Below, one piece after another: positions 1-6,156 of a stretch of DNA of 6,241 nt. Position 1 is the stretch's first letter. Each line of letters opens with the position of its first letter. The translations under genes were made by a program, and so were the position numbers. The stretch comes from Bacteroidales bacterium (GTDB lineage Bacteria > Bacteroidota > Bacteroidia > Bacteroidales > Dysgonomonadaceae). The stretch spans positions 1-6,241 of the forward strand of contig JAAYTC010000348.1 of NCBI GenBank assembly GCA_012518155.1. The letters are read 5' to 3'. The notes under the pieces were generated by a model, which had not been told where the DNA came from, searched no databases, and saw nothing but the letters and a program-made list of their open reading frames with translations.

Positions 1-280
1 CAGAAAGTTCATCGTCGAAGATCACCACGCCAATTTCGTTCTCTTCATCTTTCACGTATTCCTCGATCTCTTCCAGCTTCCCTTTGCCCACGAACGTCAC
101 CGTGTTGGGCATACCCAGGCGCTGTACAAACCGTTTTTCCGGTACCAGCCCGGCGGTCTCGGCCAGAAAAGCCAACTCATCGAGGTACTCGTTCACCTTC
201 TCCTCGTTTTGCTCGGGGGTGATGAGGCCTACCAAAACAGCGGCTTCTTTTTTTATTTCGTATGTGATAAAGTCTTTCAT
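1..280 (-). CDS. hflX: GTPase HflX, N-terminal part (cut by window edge)
   Basis: HflX is a GTPase that binds the 50S subunit and splits stalled or hibernating 70S ribosomes, especially after heat stress; it acts in the cytoplasm. Only the first 93 residues lie in the window, starting at the ATG at 280 and reading off the left edge. These residues match the family's N-terminal domain: AAVLVGL near residues 13-19, LDELAFLAETAG at 33-44, a VGKGKLEEI block at 64-72 (the conserved GKGK signature), and VVIFDDELS at 85-93. The GTPase (G) domain itself is outside the window, so nucleotide-binding motifs cannot be checked. No frameshift is visible. The gene runs in the same direction as the outer-membrane protein gene upstream of it, with a 98-bp gap, and probably has its own promoter. 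The N-terminal signature is distinctive, so the assignment is firm although the gene is partial. Confidence 0.93.
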   Translation of the reverse strand, partial: MKDFITYEIKKEAAVLVGLITPEQNEEKVNEYLDELAFLAETAGLVPEKRFVQRLGMPNTVTFVGKGKLEEIEEYVKDEENEIGVVIFDDELS

Positions 281-306
281 ATTGATTGAAATTTAGCATT
301 TAGCTG

Positions 307-314
307 CAAAAGTC
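307..314 (-). promoter_or_regulatory. possible -7 element of an hflX promoter
   Basis: On the minus strand the octamer GACTTTTG, followed by C, differs from the Bacteroidota -7 consensus TAnnTTTG only at the first base and lies 26 bp upstream of the hflX ATG. This would give a short leader. No convincing -33 element is seen. The rest of the 98-bp gap (281-378) is AT-rich. It holds a 6-bp inverted repeat (CCTCAA at 318-323 with TTGAGG at 361-366), but the 37-base loop and lack of a U tract argue against a terminator. Confidence 0.35.
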
Positions 315-378
315 AAGCCTCAAGATGTACGATATGTTTGTTTAATGCTGGGTTTTCGGGTTGAGGTGTTTTTTTACT

Positions 379-879
379 TCAGAACCAGAATCCGAATCCG
401 GCCATGAATACCATCTGTGAATGATCTCGTATGAACTGGTATTTCAATTCGTAGTTGGCTCTTACCCGGTATCCGATATCGTGTTGAAGGCCGAGGCCCA
501 TGTTAAGTCCCAGCCTATGATCGATCTGTGCGGGCAGGCGCGATTCTCCCTCTGGAGCAGCATCCAGTGCCCATCTCGAATATTGAAGTCCCCCGATAGG
601 GTAAAGCGACGCTGATACCGATACGGGCAGTATGTAATGAGCATCCGCGTCGGCCATCCACATGTGGGAGTCTTTTCTCTCGATGAAATAGGTGAAAGAA
701 GGGGCAAACCGTACCTGGTTGGTGTAGTAATAATGAATATGTGCACCTCCTCCCACGCTGTTTATTTCAGCTCCATACCCCGCGTGGAGGCCTATCCCAA
801 CGGTTCCTTCAAACTGAGCCCGAATGTTAGGGATGAATAGCAGCGAGAAAAGGCATACTAACGTGAATGCTCGTTTCAT
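379..879 (-). CDS. small outer-membrane beta-barrel protein, function unknown
   Basis: This 166-residue protein has a classical signal peptide: MKR, a hydrophobic stretch over residues 4-17, and likely cleavage after Ala21 or just beyond (IRA-Q), a common pattern in exported Bacteroidota proteins. The mature part alternates polar and hydrophobic residues in about eight strands (near 25-35, 43-52, 56-66, 73-84, 87-102, 121-135, 137-150 and 155-166). It ends in GFGFWF, an aromatic C-terminus typical of outer-membrane barrels. Together these suggest an eight-stranded barrel of the general outer-membrane beta-barrel (porin-like) class. There is no OmpA peptidoglycan-binding domain and no motif that indicates a substrate. 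The ATG at 879 is preferred over a TTG eight codons upstream because it places the charged MKR directly before the hydrophobic core. The gene follows mnmA after 72 bp with no obvious promoter in between, so read-through from mnmA is plausible. The barrel call is reasonably secure; the function is unknown. Confidence 0.8.
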   Translation of the reverse strand: MKRAFTLVCLFSLLFIPNIRAQFEGTVGIGLHAGYGAEINSVGGGAHIHYYYTNQVRFAPSFTYFIERKDSHMWMADADAHYILPVSVSASLYPIGGLQYSRWALDAAPEGESRLPAQIDHRLGLNMGLGLQHDIGYRVRANYELKYQFIRDHSQMVFMAGFGFWF

Positions 880-914
880 ACAATTATATTTTATTTCATC
901 CAATTTCTTTGCTA

Positions 915-953
915 CATTATTCTCATTACTCTCATTGGCACATTACTCTCATT
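915..953. repeat. three near-identical 13-bp direct repeats at the mnmA 3' end
   Basis: The plus-strand 13-mer CATTACTCTCATT occurs exactly at 924-936 and 941-953. A third copy with one mismatch, CATTATTCTCATT, is at 915-927 and overlaps the second copy by four bases. Unit starts are 9 and 17 bp apart. The last copy runs into the mnmA stop codon (952-954). The array fills about half of the gap between mnmA and the outer-membrane protein gene. There is no dyad symmetry, so it is not a terminator. It could be a small tandem duplication or a set of direct-repeat protein sites. Confidence 0.6.
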
Positions 954-2016
954 AAATAATCATCCCGCTGCCCAAGCATAGACGCGATTCGATGTCGTAT
1001 ACCACTCCGAACTGACCGGCAGCGATCCCTTGAACCGGTTCGGTGGAGTGGAGGCGATAGAGGTCGCCCACCCGGCTGATGGTCCCCTCTGTGAACTCTG
1101 GTGTATGTCGGATCTTGAAGGTGACTTCTTTCTCATCCTGAAAATCTCCCCAGGGGTCCATCGTTATAAACTCATACCCTTGCAGGTCGATGACCTCGCC
1201 GTATTGATGTTTCGTGTCGTATCCTTTGGAGACATACACGATATTGCGATTCACATCTTTTTTTATGACGAACCAAGGTCCCCCGCTCAATCCCAGCCCC
1301 TTACGTTGCCCGATGGTGTGAAACCAGAATCCCTGGTGCTTGCCCAAGATATTACCTGTCTCCAGCTCCACGATCAAGCCCTCTTTTTTACCCAAGTAGC
1401 GTTCGATAAAGTCGTTGTAGTTCACTTTTCCCAGGAAGCAGATTCCCTGGCTGTCCCTGCGTTGTGCCGAGGGGAGGTTTTGCGCTGTCGCGAGGGCTCG
1501 TACTTCCGATTTTAACATGTGCCCAATGGGGAACATCAACTTGGAGACCTGCACGTTGCTGATCTGGCCAAGGAAATAGGTCTGATCCTTCACCGGATCC
1601 TTTGCCGTGGAGAGCCATACCCGTCCATCTTTTTCCGTGGTAGTGGCATAATGTCCGGTAGCAATCTTGTCGAAATCGTGTCCCCATTTTTGTTCGAACA
1701 CTCCAAATTTGATGAGTTTATTGCACATCATATCGGGATTAGGTGTCAATCCCCGCTTCACTGAGTCGATCGTGTAGCGTACCACCGTATCCCAGTACTC
1801 TTCGTGCAACGATACCACCTCGAAGCGACAGCCATACTTTTTAGCGATATAGGATACCATCTCGATATCCTCTTCCGAGGGGCAGTCGATATATCCATCT
1901 TCATCTTCCATACCAATTTTAATATAAAAGATGGTGGGGTCGTGGCCCATCTCCTTGAGTTGATGTACCACGACAGAACTGTCTACTCCTCCCGAAACCA
2001 ATGCTGCTATCTCCAT
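952..2016 (-). CDS. mnmA: tRNA-specific 2-thiouridylase MnmA
   Basis: MnmA (TrmU) transfers sulfur to U34 at the wobble position of tRNA-Lys, tRNA-Glu and tRNA-Gln, activating the base with ATP and receiving sulfur as a persulfide from a relay that begins with a cysteine desulfurase. The 354-residue protein is close to the usual family length. The PP-loop SGGVDSS is at residues 8-14. The first catalytic cysteine is Cys98 in TPNPDMMC, and the second is Cys193 in DSQGIC, with a spacing close to that of the E. coli pair. GHYA (121-124), KDQTYFL (143-149) and HTIGQRKGLG (233-242) are all intact. The C-terminal beta-barrel ends with the conserved GIAAGQFGVVYD block near 330-341. The start at 2016 puts the PP-loop almost at the N-terminus, as in close relatives. 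A good promoter lies about 20 bp upstream. Many Bacteroidota carry two MnmA paralogues, so this may be one of a pair. Confidence 0.97.
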   Translation of the reverse strand: MEIAALVSGGVDSSVVVHQLKEMGHDPTIFYIKIGMEDEDGYIDCPSEEDIEMVSYIAKKYGCRFEVVSLHEEYWDTVVRYTIDSVKRGLTPNPDMMCNKLIKFGVFEQKWGHDFDKIATGHYATTTEKDGRVWLSTAKDPVKDQTYFLGQISNVQVSKLMFPIGHMLKSEVRALATAQNLPSAQRRDSQGICFLGKVNYNDFIERYLGKKEGLIVELETGNILGKHQGFWFHTIGQRKGLGLSGGPWFVIKKDVNRNIVYVSKGYDTKHQYGEVIDLQGYEFITMDPWGDFQDEKEVTFKIRHTPEFTEGTISRVGDLYRLHSTEPVQGIAAGQFGVVYDIESRLCLGSGMII

Positions 2017-2036
2017 ATAAATAATAATAGAATTTG

Positions 2037-2044
2037 CAAAGGTA
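2037..2044 (-). promoter_or_regulatory. mnmA promoter, -7 element TACCTTTG
   Basis: On the minus strand, TACCTTTG followed by CA fits the Bacteroidota primary sigma factor -7 consensus TAnnTTTG exactly and sits 20 bp upstream of the mnmA ATG. Transcription would start near 2030, leaving a leader of roughly 14 nt that is rich in A and T (TTATTATTTAT) with only GGAG overlapping the start region. The -33 element is weak; a T-rich stretch lies about the right distance upstream. Confidence 0.72.
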
Positions 2045-2161
2045 CGAATTTGTTACGAATAGATGAAAAATGAGCCAGTTGCTGCAGTGAAGCTGCTCAA
2101 TTATTTTCAGAATTCACCTCTATTTATAAAGGGAAAAGGGTGAAAGAGAAAAAAATAATAG

Positions 2162-2169
2162 TATCTTTA
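2162..2169 (+). promoter_or_regulatory. candidate recJ-recQ promoter, -7 element TATCTTTA
   Basis: TATCTTTA matches TAnnTTTG at every defined base except the last. It follows a purine- and AT-rich stretch (2143-2161), and the sequence changes to GC-richer, apparently structured sequence directly after it, as expected at a transcription start. Transcription would begin near 2176, leaving a leader of about 127 nt before recJ. No clear -33 TTTG is present, so this is a moderate call. Confidence 0.45.
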
Positions 2170-2172
2170 CAT

Positions 2173-2302
2173 CTTCGGAGTGCTGCACACGCGAGTCAGT
2201 CATCTCCGTGATAAGTAGGTGGCAGATTAGGATTTTAACCTGTTGTTGCCTCTCCCGAAGTAGATTTCGGGAGCCAAGAGAGAAAGAAAAAAAACGATAT
2301 AA
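2173..2302 (+). promoter_or_regulatory. putative structured 5' leader of recJ
   Basis: This stretch lies between the candidate promoter and the recJ start and contains consecutive potential stems. CGGAG (2176-2180) can pair with CTCCG (2204-2208). GGCA (2221-2224) can pair with TGCC (2247-2250), enclosing AGG/CCT (2229-2231 with 2239-2241). A perfect 8-bp hairpin follows at 2252-2273. The last 29 nt before the ATG are A-rich (AAAGAAAAAAAA), which suits Bacteroidota initiation without a Shine-Dalgarno sequence. I do not recognise a known riboswitch, 6S or SRP RNA here. The first two stems are short enough to be chance. The remaining part of the 286-bp divergent region (2045-2161) is AT-rich and holds nothing I can name. 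Confidence 0.35.
2252..2273 (+). other. perfect 8-bp inverted repeat upstream of recJ
   Basis: CTCCCGAA (2252-2259), a six-base spacer, then TTCGGGAG (2266-2273) form a perfect GC-rich stem that ends 29 nt before the recJ ATG. No U tract follows on either strand (the sequence after it is CCAAGAGAGAAAG on plus and AGGCAACAAC on minus), so it is not a standard intrinsic terminator. It could be an mRNA hairpin that affects stability or translation, or a dyad protein-binding site. Confidence 0.6.
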
Positions 2303-4018
2303 ATGACTTACAGATGGAATTACTCAACCCTATCACACGACCAAAAAGATAAAAAAGATGAATTAGCGAAAGAATTAAATTTAGACCCCGTTTTAGTTGA
2401 ATTGCTCTTAACTAAAGGAATCGAAACAGAAGAAGAAGCAAGGAAATTCCTGTATCCGGAGTTAAACGATTTGCACGACCCTTTTCTTCTGCCTGACATG
2501 GAGAAGGCAATTTTACGGATCGAGAAGGCACTGGGCAATAAAGAACGCATTCTCGTGTACGGCGATTACGACGTGGATGGTACTACCGCAGTGTCGTTGG
2601 TTTACAAATTTTTTCGCAAGATAACCAGCAATATTGATTATTACATTCCTGACCGGTACGATGAGGGTTACGGCATTTCGTTTCAAGGAATCGATTATGC
2701 CGTTGAAACGGATGTAAAGTTAATCATCTCCCTCGATTGCGGTATCAAGGCATTGGGTAAGGTCGCGTATGCCAAGGAAAAAGGAATCGATTTTATTATT
2801 TGTGACCATCATATGCCCGACGAGCAACTACCCGACGCGGTGGCAGTGGTGGATGCCAAACGATCCGATTCGATATACCCCTACAACGAATTGTCGGGTT
2901 GTGGGGTGGGCTTTAAGTTGGTACAGGCATTTTCACAGCGCAACGGGTACGATTTTTCTGAAATTGAGCCTCTTCTTGACTTGGTAGCGGTGAGCATTGC
3001 TTCCGATATCGTGCCTTTAACGGGCGAGAACCGCACATTGATCCATTATGGCTTGAAGCAGTTGAATTCGAATCCCAGTTTTGGATTGAGAGGGATTGTC
3101 GAAATCTGTGGATTGCACCGTAAGAGGATCACTGTCAATGATATCGTGTTCAAGATTGGCCCGCGCATCAATGCATCCGGGAGAATGATGAACGGGAAAG
3201 AGGCGGTAGAGTTGATGCTGGCAAGCGATATGACCGCTGCCCGCGAAAAAAGCAAGCTTATTGATAAATACAACGTCGATCGCAGGGAGCTCGATAAAAA
3301 GATTACCGATGAGGCAATTGAGCATATTGATCAACATATCGATTTGGAGAATCAGAAAAGTATCGTGCTCTATAACGAGACCTGGCACAAAGGTATCGTG
3401 GGTATCGTGGCATCGAGGCTTACCGAGAAGTATTTTCGCCCGGCCGTTGTGTTGACAAAATCGAACGGGGTGATTTCCGGCTCGGCACGCTCTGTTCCCG
3501 GGTTCGATGTGTACAAAGCCATCGAGTCGTGTCGCGATATTTTGGAGAACTTTGGTGGGCACACCTACGCGGCAGGCTTAACCCTGCGAGAAGAGAACTT
3601 AGAGGAGTTTCGCGATCGGTTTAACGCGCTTTCATTCGATCAGGTGAAGAAACGTATGATGTCGCCTCAGATCACCGTGGATGCTGAGATCACTTTTTCA
3701 CGTATAACCCCGGAGCTCGTGGAGGGGCTCTCGCTCTTTAGTCCCTTCGGACCCGAGAACGAAAACCCGGTATTTCTTACCCGGGCTGTTTACGATACAG
3801 GAAATAGCAAGTTGGTGGGCAAGGGGAATCGACACATCAAATTAGAGTTGATTGATGAAACGGTTACGTCGCCCCTGCCCGGTATCGCGTTCTCCCTGCA
3901 AGATCATTTCAAGCGAATAAAAGATGGGCTTCCCGTGGATATTTGCTATTCGATCGAGAAAAATACACATGGTAATAAGTCCTTCACACAGTTAATGGTC
4001 AAAGATATTCGAATCTAA
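2303..4018 (+). CDS. recJ: single-stranded-DNA-specific exonuclease RecJ
   Basis: RecJ degrades single-stranded DNA 5' to 3' and acts in RecF-pathway recombination, base excision and mismatch repair; it is a cytoplasmic metal-dependent DHH-family phosphoesterase. The 571-residue protein is full length for the family. The DHH domain has GDYDVDG at residues 87-93 (metal-binding Asp88, Asp90, Asp92), SLDCG at 143-147, CDHH at 167-170 and SDIVPL at 234-239. GPRINASGR (286-294) follows, after the DHH core. The DHHA1 domain includes WHKGIVGIVASRL (361-373), SGSARS (392-397) and the GGHTYAAG signature at 418-425. The last roughly 100 residues fit the OB-fold domain that helps bind DNA. All catalytic motifs are intact. 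The ATG at 2303 is the natural start, and the N-terminus MTYRW resembles the usual opening of RecJ proteins. recQ begins 22 bp after the stop, so the two genes are very probably one operon. Confidence 0.97.
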   Translation: MTYRWNYSTLSHDQKDKKDELAKELNLDPVLVELLLTKGIETEEEARKFLYPELNDLHDPFLLPDMEKAILRIEKALGNKERILVYGDYDVDGTTAVSLVYKFFRKITSNIDYYIPDRYDEGYGISFQGIDYAVETDVKLIISLDCGIKALGKVAYAKEKGIDFIICDHHMPDEQLPDAVAVVDAKRSDSIYPYNELSGCGVGFKLVQAFSQRNGYDFSEIEPLLDLVAVSIASDIVPLTGENRTLIHYGLKQLNSNPSFGLRGIVEICGLHRKRITVNDIVFKIGPRINASGRMMNGKEAVELMLASDMTAAREKSKLIDKYNVDRRELDKKITDEAIEHIDQHIDLENQKSIVLYNETWHKGIVGIVASRLTEKYFRPAVVLTKSNGVISGSARSVPGFDVYKAIESCRDILENFGGHTYAAGLTLREENLEEFRDRFNALSFDQVKKRMMSPQITVDAEITFSRITPELVEGLSLFSPFGPENENPVFLTRAVYDTGNSKLVGKGNRHIKLELIDETVTSPLPGIAFSLQDHFKRIKDGLPVDICYSIEKNTHGNKSFTQLMVKDIRI

Positions 4019-4040
4019 GTCACGGTAAACACGTTTGCAA

Positions 4041-6059
4041 ATGCATTCGGAACAGTTTCATAAAATACTACAGGAATACTGGGGATATGACGCTTTTCGT
4101 CCTTTGCAGGAGGATATTATCCAGTCGGTATGGGAAGGGAAAGACACGCTTGGCTTGATGCCTACAGGGGGAGGGAAATCACTTACTTTTCAGGTACCCG
4201 TGATGGCCATGAAAGGCATATGCCTCGTGGTTACACCTCTTATCGCGTTAATGAAAGATCAAGTGGACAACCTACGCGAGCGAGGCATTAAGGCGGCGGC
4301 TGTCTATTCAGGCATGTCGCGTAACGAAATCCTCACCACGCTGGAAAACTGTATTTTTGGTGGCTTTAAATTTCTCTACGTCTCCCCCGAGAGACTCTCT
4401 TCCGATATTTTTCGAATTAAATTGCAGGCGATGGATGTCTGCCTAATCGTGGTAGACGAGTCACACTGTATTTCCCAGTGGGGGTATGACTTTCGCCCCT
4501 CCTACCTGAAAATCGCGGACATACGTCAGCTGTTAGAGGGGGTGCCTGTATTGGCTTTAACGGCAACCGCCACCGCGGGGGTAGAAAAAGATATCCAGGA
4601 GAAACTGCTCTTCAAGAAAAGCAATGTCTTCCGGATGAGTTTCGCGCGCGAAAACCTCTCGTACGTGGTACGGGTGGCAGAAAATAAGGTAAGTGAGTTG
4701 ATTCATATTCTTCAGTCGGTGCCCGGTACCAGTATCGTGTACGTGAGAAGTAGGCAGTCGACGAGAGAAGTCGCGAAAGAACTTCAACAAGCGGGAATAT
4801 CCGCCGATTTTTTTCATGCCGGGTTATCGTACGAAGAGAAGGTTTTCAAACAGAACGCGTGGCGTTTCAGTGAATGCCGGGTAATGGTGGCAACTAACGC
4901 GTTTGGTATGGGGATCGATAAACCGGATGTGCGAACCGTGATCCATTTAGACCTTCCTAACTCGCTGGAGGAGTATTTCCAGGAGGCCGGCCGCGCGGGC
5001 CGGGATGGGGTTCGTTCGTACGCTATTCTTCTCTATTTGAAGGCCGATAGTTCAAAATTAAAGAGGCGGATTGGGGACTCCTTCCCCGAGCGTGAATTCA
5101 TCGTTCGTGTTTATGAGGCGTTGGGCAATTTTTTTCAGGTAGCGGTCGGTGCCGGATTTAACGATGTATACGATTTTAGCCTGTACGAGTTCTGCAAGGC
5201 GTTTAAATTCTCCATCCTGCAAACGCATCACGCGTTAAAGATCTTGCAGCTCGCCGGTTATATAGAGTATACCGAAGAGATTGATACTCGTTCCCGGATA
5301 CGCATCCTTATCTACCGCGACGAAATGTACTCGCTTCAGCTGGATAAAGACATTGACGAGTTATTGCACACCATTTTGCGTAACTACACGGGCGTTTTTT
5401 CAGACGATGTATATATCGACGAATCGCTTTTAGCCACCCGGTTGGGCAAAGAGAGGCAGGAGGTGCAGGATATGCTTATCTCCCTTTCCAAGATGCGTTA
5501 CATACGCTACATCCCTCGTAAAAAAACACCCTTCATTGTTTTTACCACCGCTCGCGAGGAGCCTCGCTTTGTTTCAATCTCCCGGGCTGTGTATGAAGAG
5601 CGTAAAAAAAGGTTTGAGAAACGTATTTACTCGATGATTGACTACGCGGAAGAGACCAAGGTATGCCGCTCTCGAATGTTGTTGATCTATTTTAATGAAG
5701 AGGACGCGAAGGATTGTGGATACTGCGACGTCTGCTTGGCAAAAAATGAAACCGGGCTCTCTAATTATGAGTTCAAACAGGTAAAACAGAAAATAACGAA
5801 TGTTTTGCAGGAGAGCGGACCCATGAGAATTCAGGAGTTGGTAGCCTCCATTGAAAAGGATAGCGAAGAAGCAGATGTTGACGTGAATGAGATTGGAAGT
5901 GTGGAAGAGCCTGCTATCCAAGCGACTGTAGAAAGGAGTGAGAAGGGAAAGATGATTTCGGTGATACGTTTTCTTATTGATTCCGGTGAGTTGATCTTGC
6001 AGGATGACACCGTGTCGCTTGCCCGGGAGCTTAAGGAGCCGGAGGAGTCCCGAGAATAG
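4041..6059 (+). CDS. recQ: RecQ-family ATP-dependent DNA helicase with large internal insertion
   Basis: RecQ helicases unwind DNA 3' to 5' using ATP and, with RecJ, resect ends or gaps for RecF-pathway repair. Numbered from the ATG (672 residues), the motifs run: FRPLQ (motif 0) at 19-23, Walker A TGGGKS at 42-47, DESH (motif II) at 139-142 followed by the aromatic-rich SQWGYDFRPSY, LTATAT near 173-178, ATNAFGMGIDKPDVR (motif V) near 284-298, and QEAGRAGRDG (motif VI) at 314-323. Zinc-binding cysteines are Cys542, Cys559, Cys562 and Cys565, with the same C-x16-C-x2-C-x2-C spacing as E. coli RecQ. About 218 residues separate motif VI from the first cysteine, far more than in E. coli. A C-terminal winged-helix-like region follows, interrupted by an acidic stretch near 603-623; no HRDC domain is evident. 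The ATG at 4041 is preferred to an in-frame TTG two codons earlier. I see no terminator after the stop. Confidence 0.95.
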   Translation: MHSEQFHKILQEYWGYDAFRPLQEDIIQSVWEGKDTLGLMPTGGGKSLTFQVPVMAMKGICLVVTPLIALMKDQVDNLRERGIKAAAVYSGMSRNEILTTLENCIFGGFKFLYVSPERLSSDIFRIKLQAMDVCLIVVDESHCISQWGYDFRPSYLKIADIRQLLEGVPVLALTATATAGVEKDIQEKLLFKKSNVFRMSFARENLSYVVRVAENKVSELIHILQSVPGTSIVYVRSRQSTREVAKELQQAGISADFFHAGLSYEEKVFKQNAWRFSECRVMVATNAFGMGIDKPDVRTVIHLDLPNSLEEYFQEAGRAGRDGVRSYAILLYLKADSSKLKRRIGDSFPEREFIVRVYEALGNFFQVAVGAGFNDVYDFSLYEFCKAFKFSILQTHHALKILQLAGYIEYTEEIDTRSRIRILIYRDEMYSLQLDKDIDELLHTILRNYTGVFSDDVYIDESLLATRLGKERQEVQDMLISLSKMRYIRYIPRKKTPFIVFTTAREEPRFVSISRAVYEERKKRFEKRIYSMIDYAEETKVCRSRMLLIYFNEEDAKDCGYCDVCLAKNETGLSNYEFKQVKQKITNVLQESGPMRIQELVASIEKDSEEADVDVNEIGSVEEPAIQATVERSEKGKMISVIRFLIDSGELILQDDTVSLARELKEPEESRE

Positions 6060-6110
6060 TGGAAGAGTAGAAATTGCCGGAATATCCTGTTGTCACTGTT
6101 TACCCAAAAT

Positions 6111-6143
6111 AAAAAAGCACCCGCGGAATTTCTTCGCAAGTGC
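6111..6143 (-). terminator. intrinsic terminator of the tRNA-Arg transcript
   Basis: Read on the minus strand, GCACTTGCG, a nine-base loop and CGCGGGTGC form a 9-bp stem with two G-U pairs, followed directly by six T residues (6116 to 6111) and a further T-rich stretch. It lies 13 bp after the 3' end of the tRNA. On the plus strand the hairpin is not followed by a T tract, so it should not be an efficient terminator for recQ. Confidence 0.88.
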
Positions 6144-6156
6144 CTTGATATCAACG

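Noticed and set aside
84..296. A 70-codon plus-strand reading frame at the left edge
   Set aside because: It is antisense to the well-supported N-terminus of HflX and its translation has no domain character.
318..366. Inverted repeat CCTCAA / TTGAGG between hflX and the barrel gene, considered as a terminator
   Set aside because: The stem is only 6 bp with a 37-base loop and no adjacent T run on either strand.
1030..1515. A 161-codon plus-strand reading frame opposite mnmA
   Set aside because: It is antisense to an intact, motif-complete MnmA, and the translation is a low-quality shadow with no recognisable fold.
2063..2143. A 26-codon reading frame upstream of recJ, beginning ATGAAAAATGAG
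   Set aside because: It lies before the candidate recJ promoter, has no recognisable motif or initiation signal, and is of a length expected by chance in AT-rich intergenic DNA.
2261..2268. TAGATTTC, a second near match to the TAnnTTTG promoter element upstream of recJ
   Set aside because: It overlaps the 3' half of the perfect hairpin and has no suitably spaced -33 element; the match at 2162-2169 has the better context.
3017..3562. A 181-codon minus-strand reading frame opposite recJ
   Set aside because: It is antisense to the DHH and DHHA1 domains of an intact RecJ; its length is explained by codon bias in the sense gene.
4985..4992. GGCCGGCC palindrome inside recQ
   Set aside because: It lies in the codons of conserved helicase motif VI (Gly-Arg-Ala-Gly-Arg), so protein coding explains it.
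6145..6154. Ten-base palindrome TTGATATCAA next to the tRNA terminator
   Set aside because: It is short and AT-rich in a non-coding gap and can easily arise by chance; nothing around it suggests an operator.
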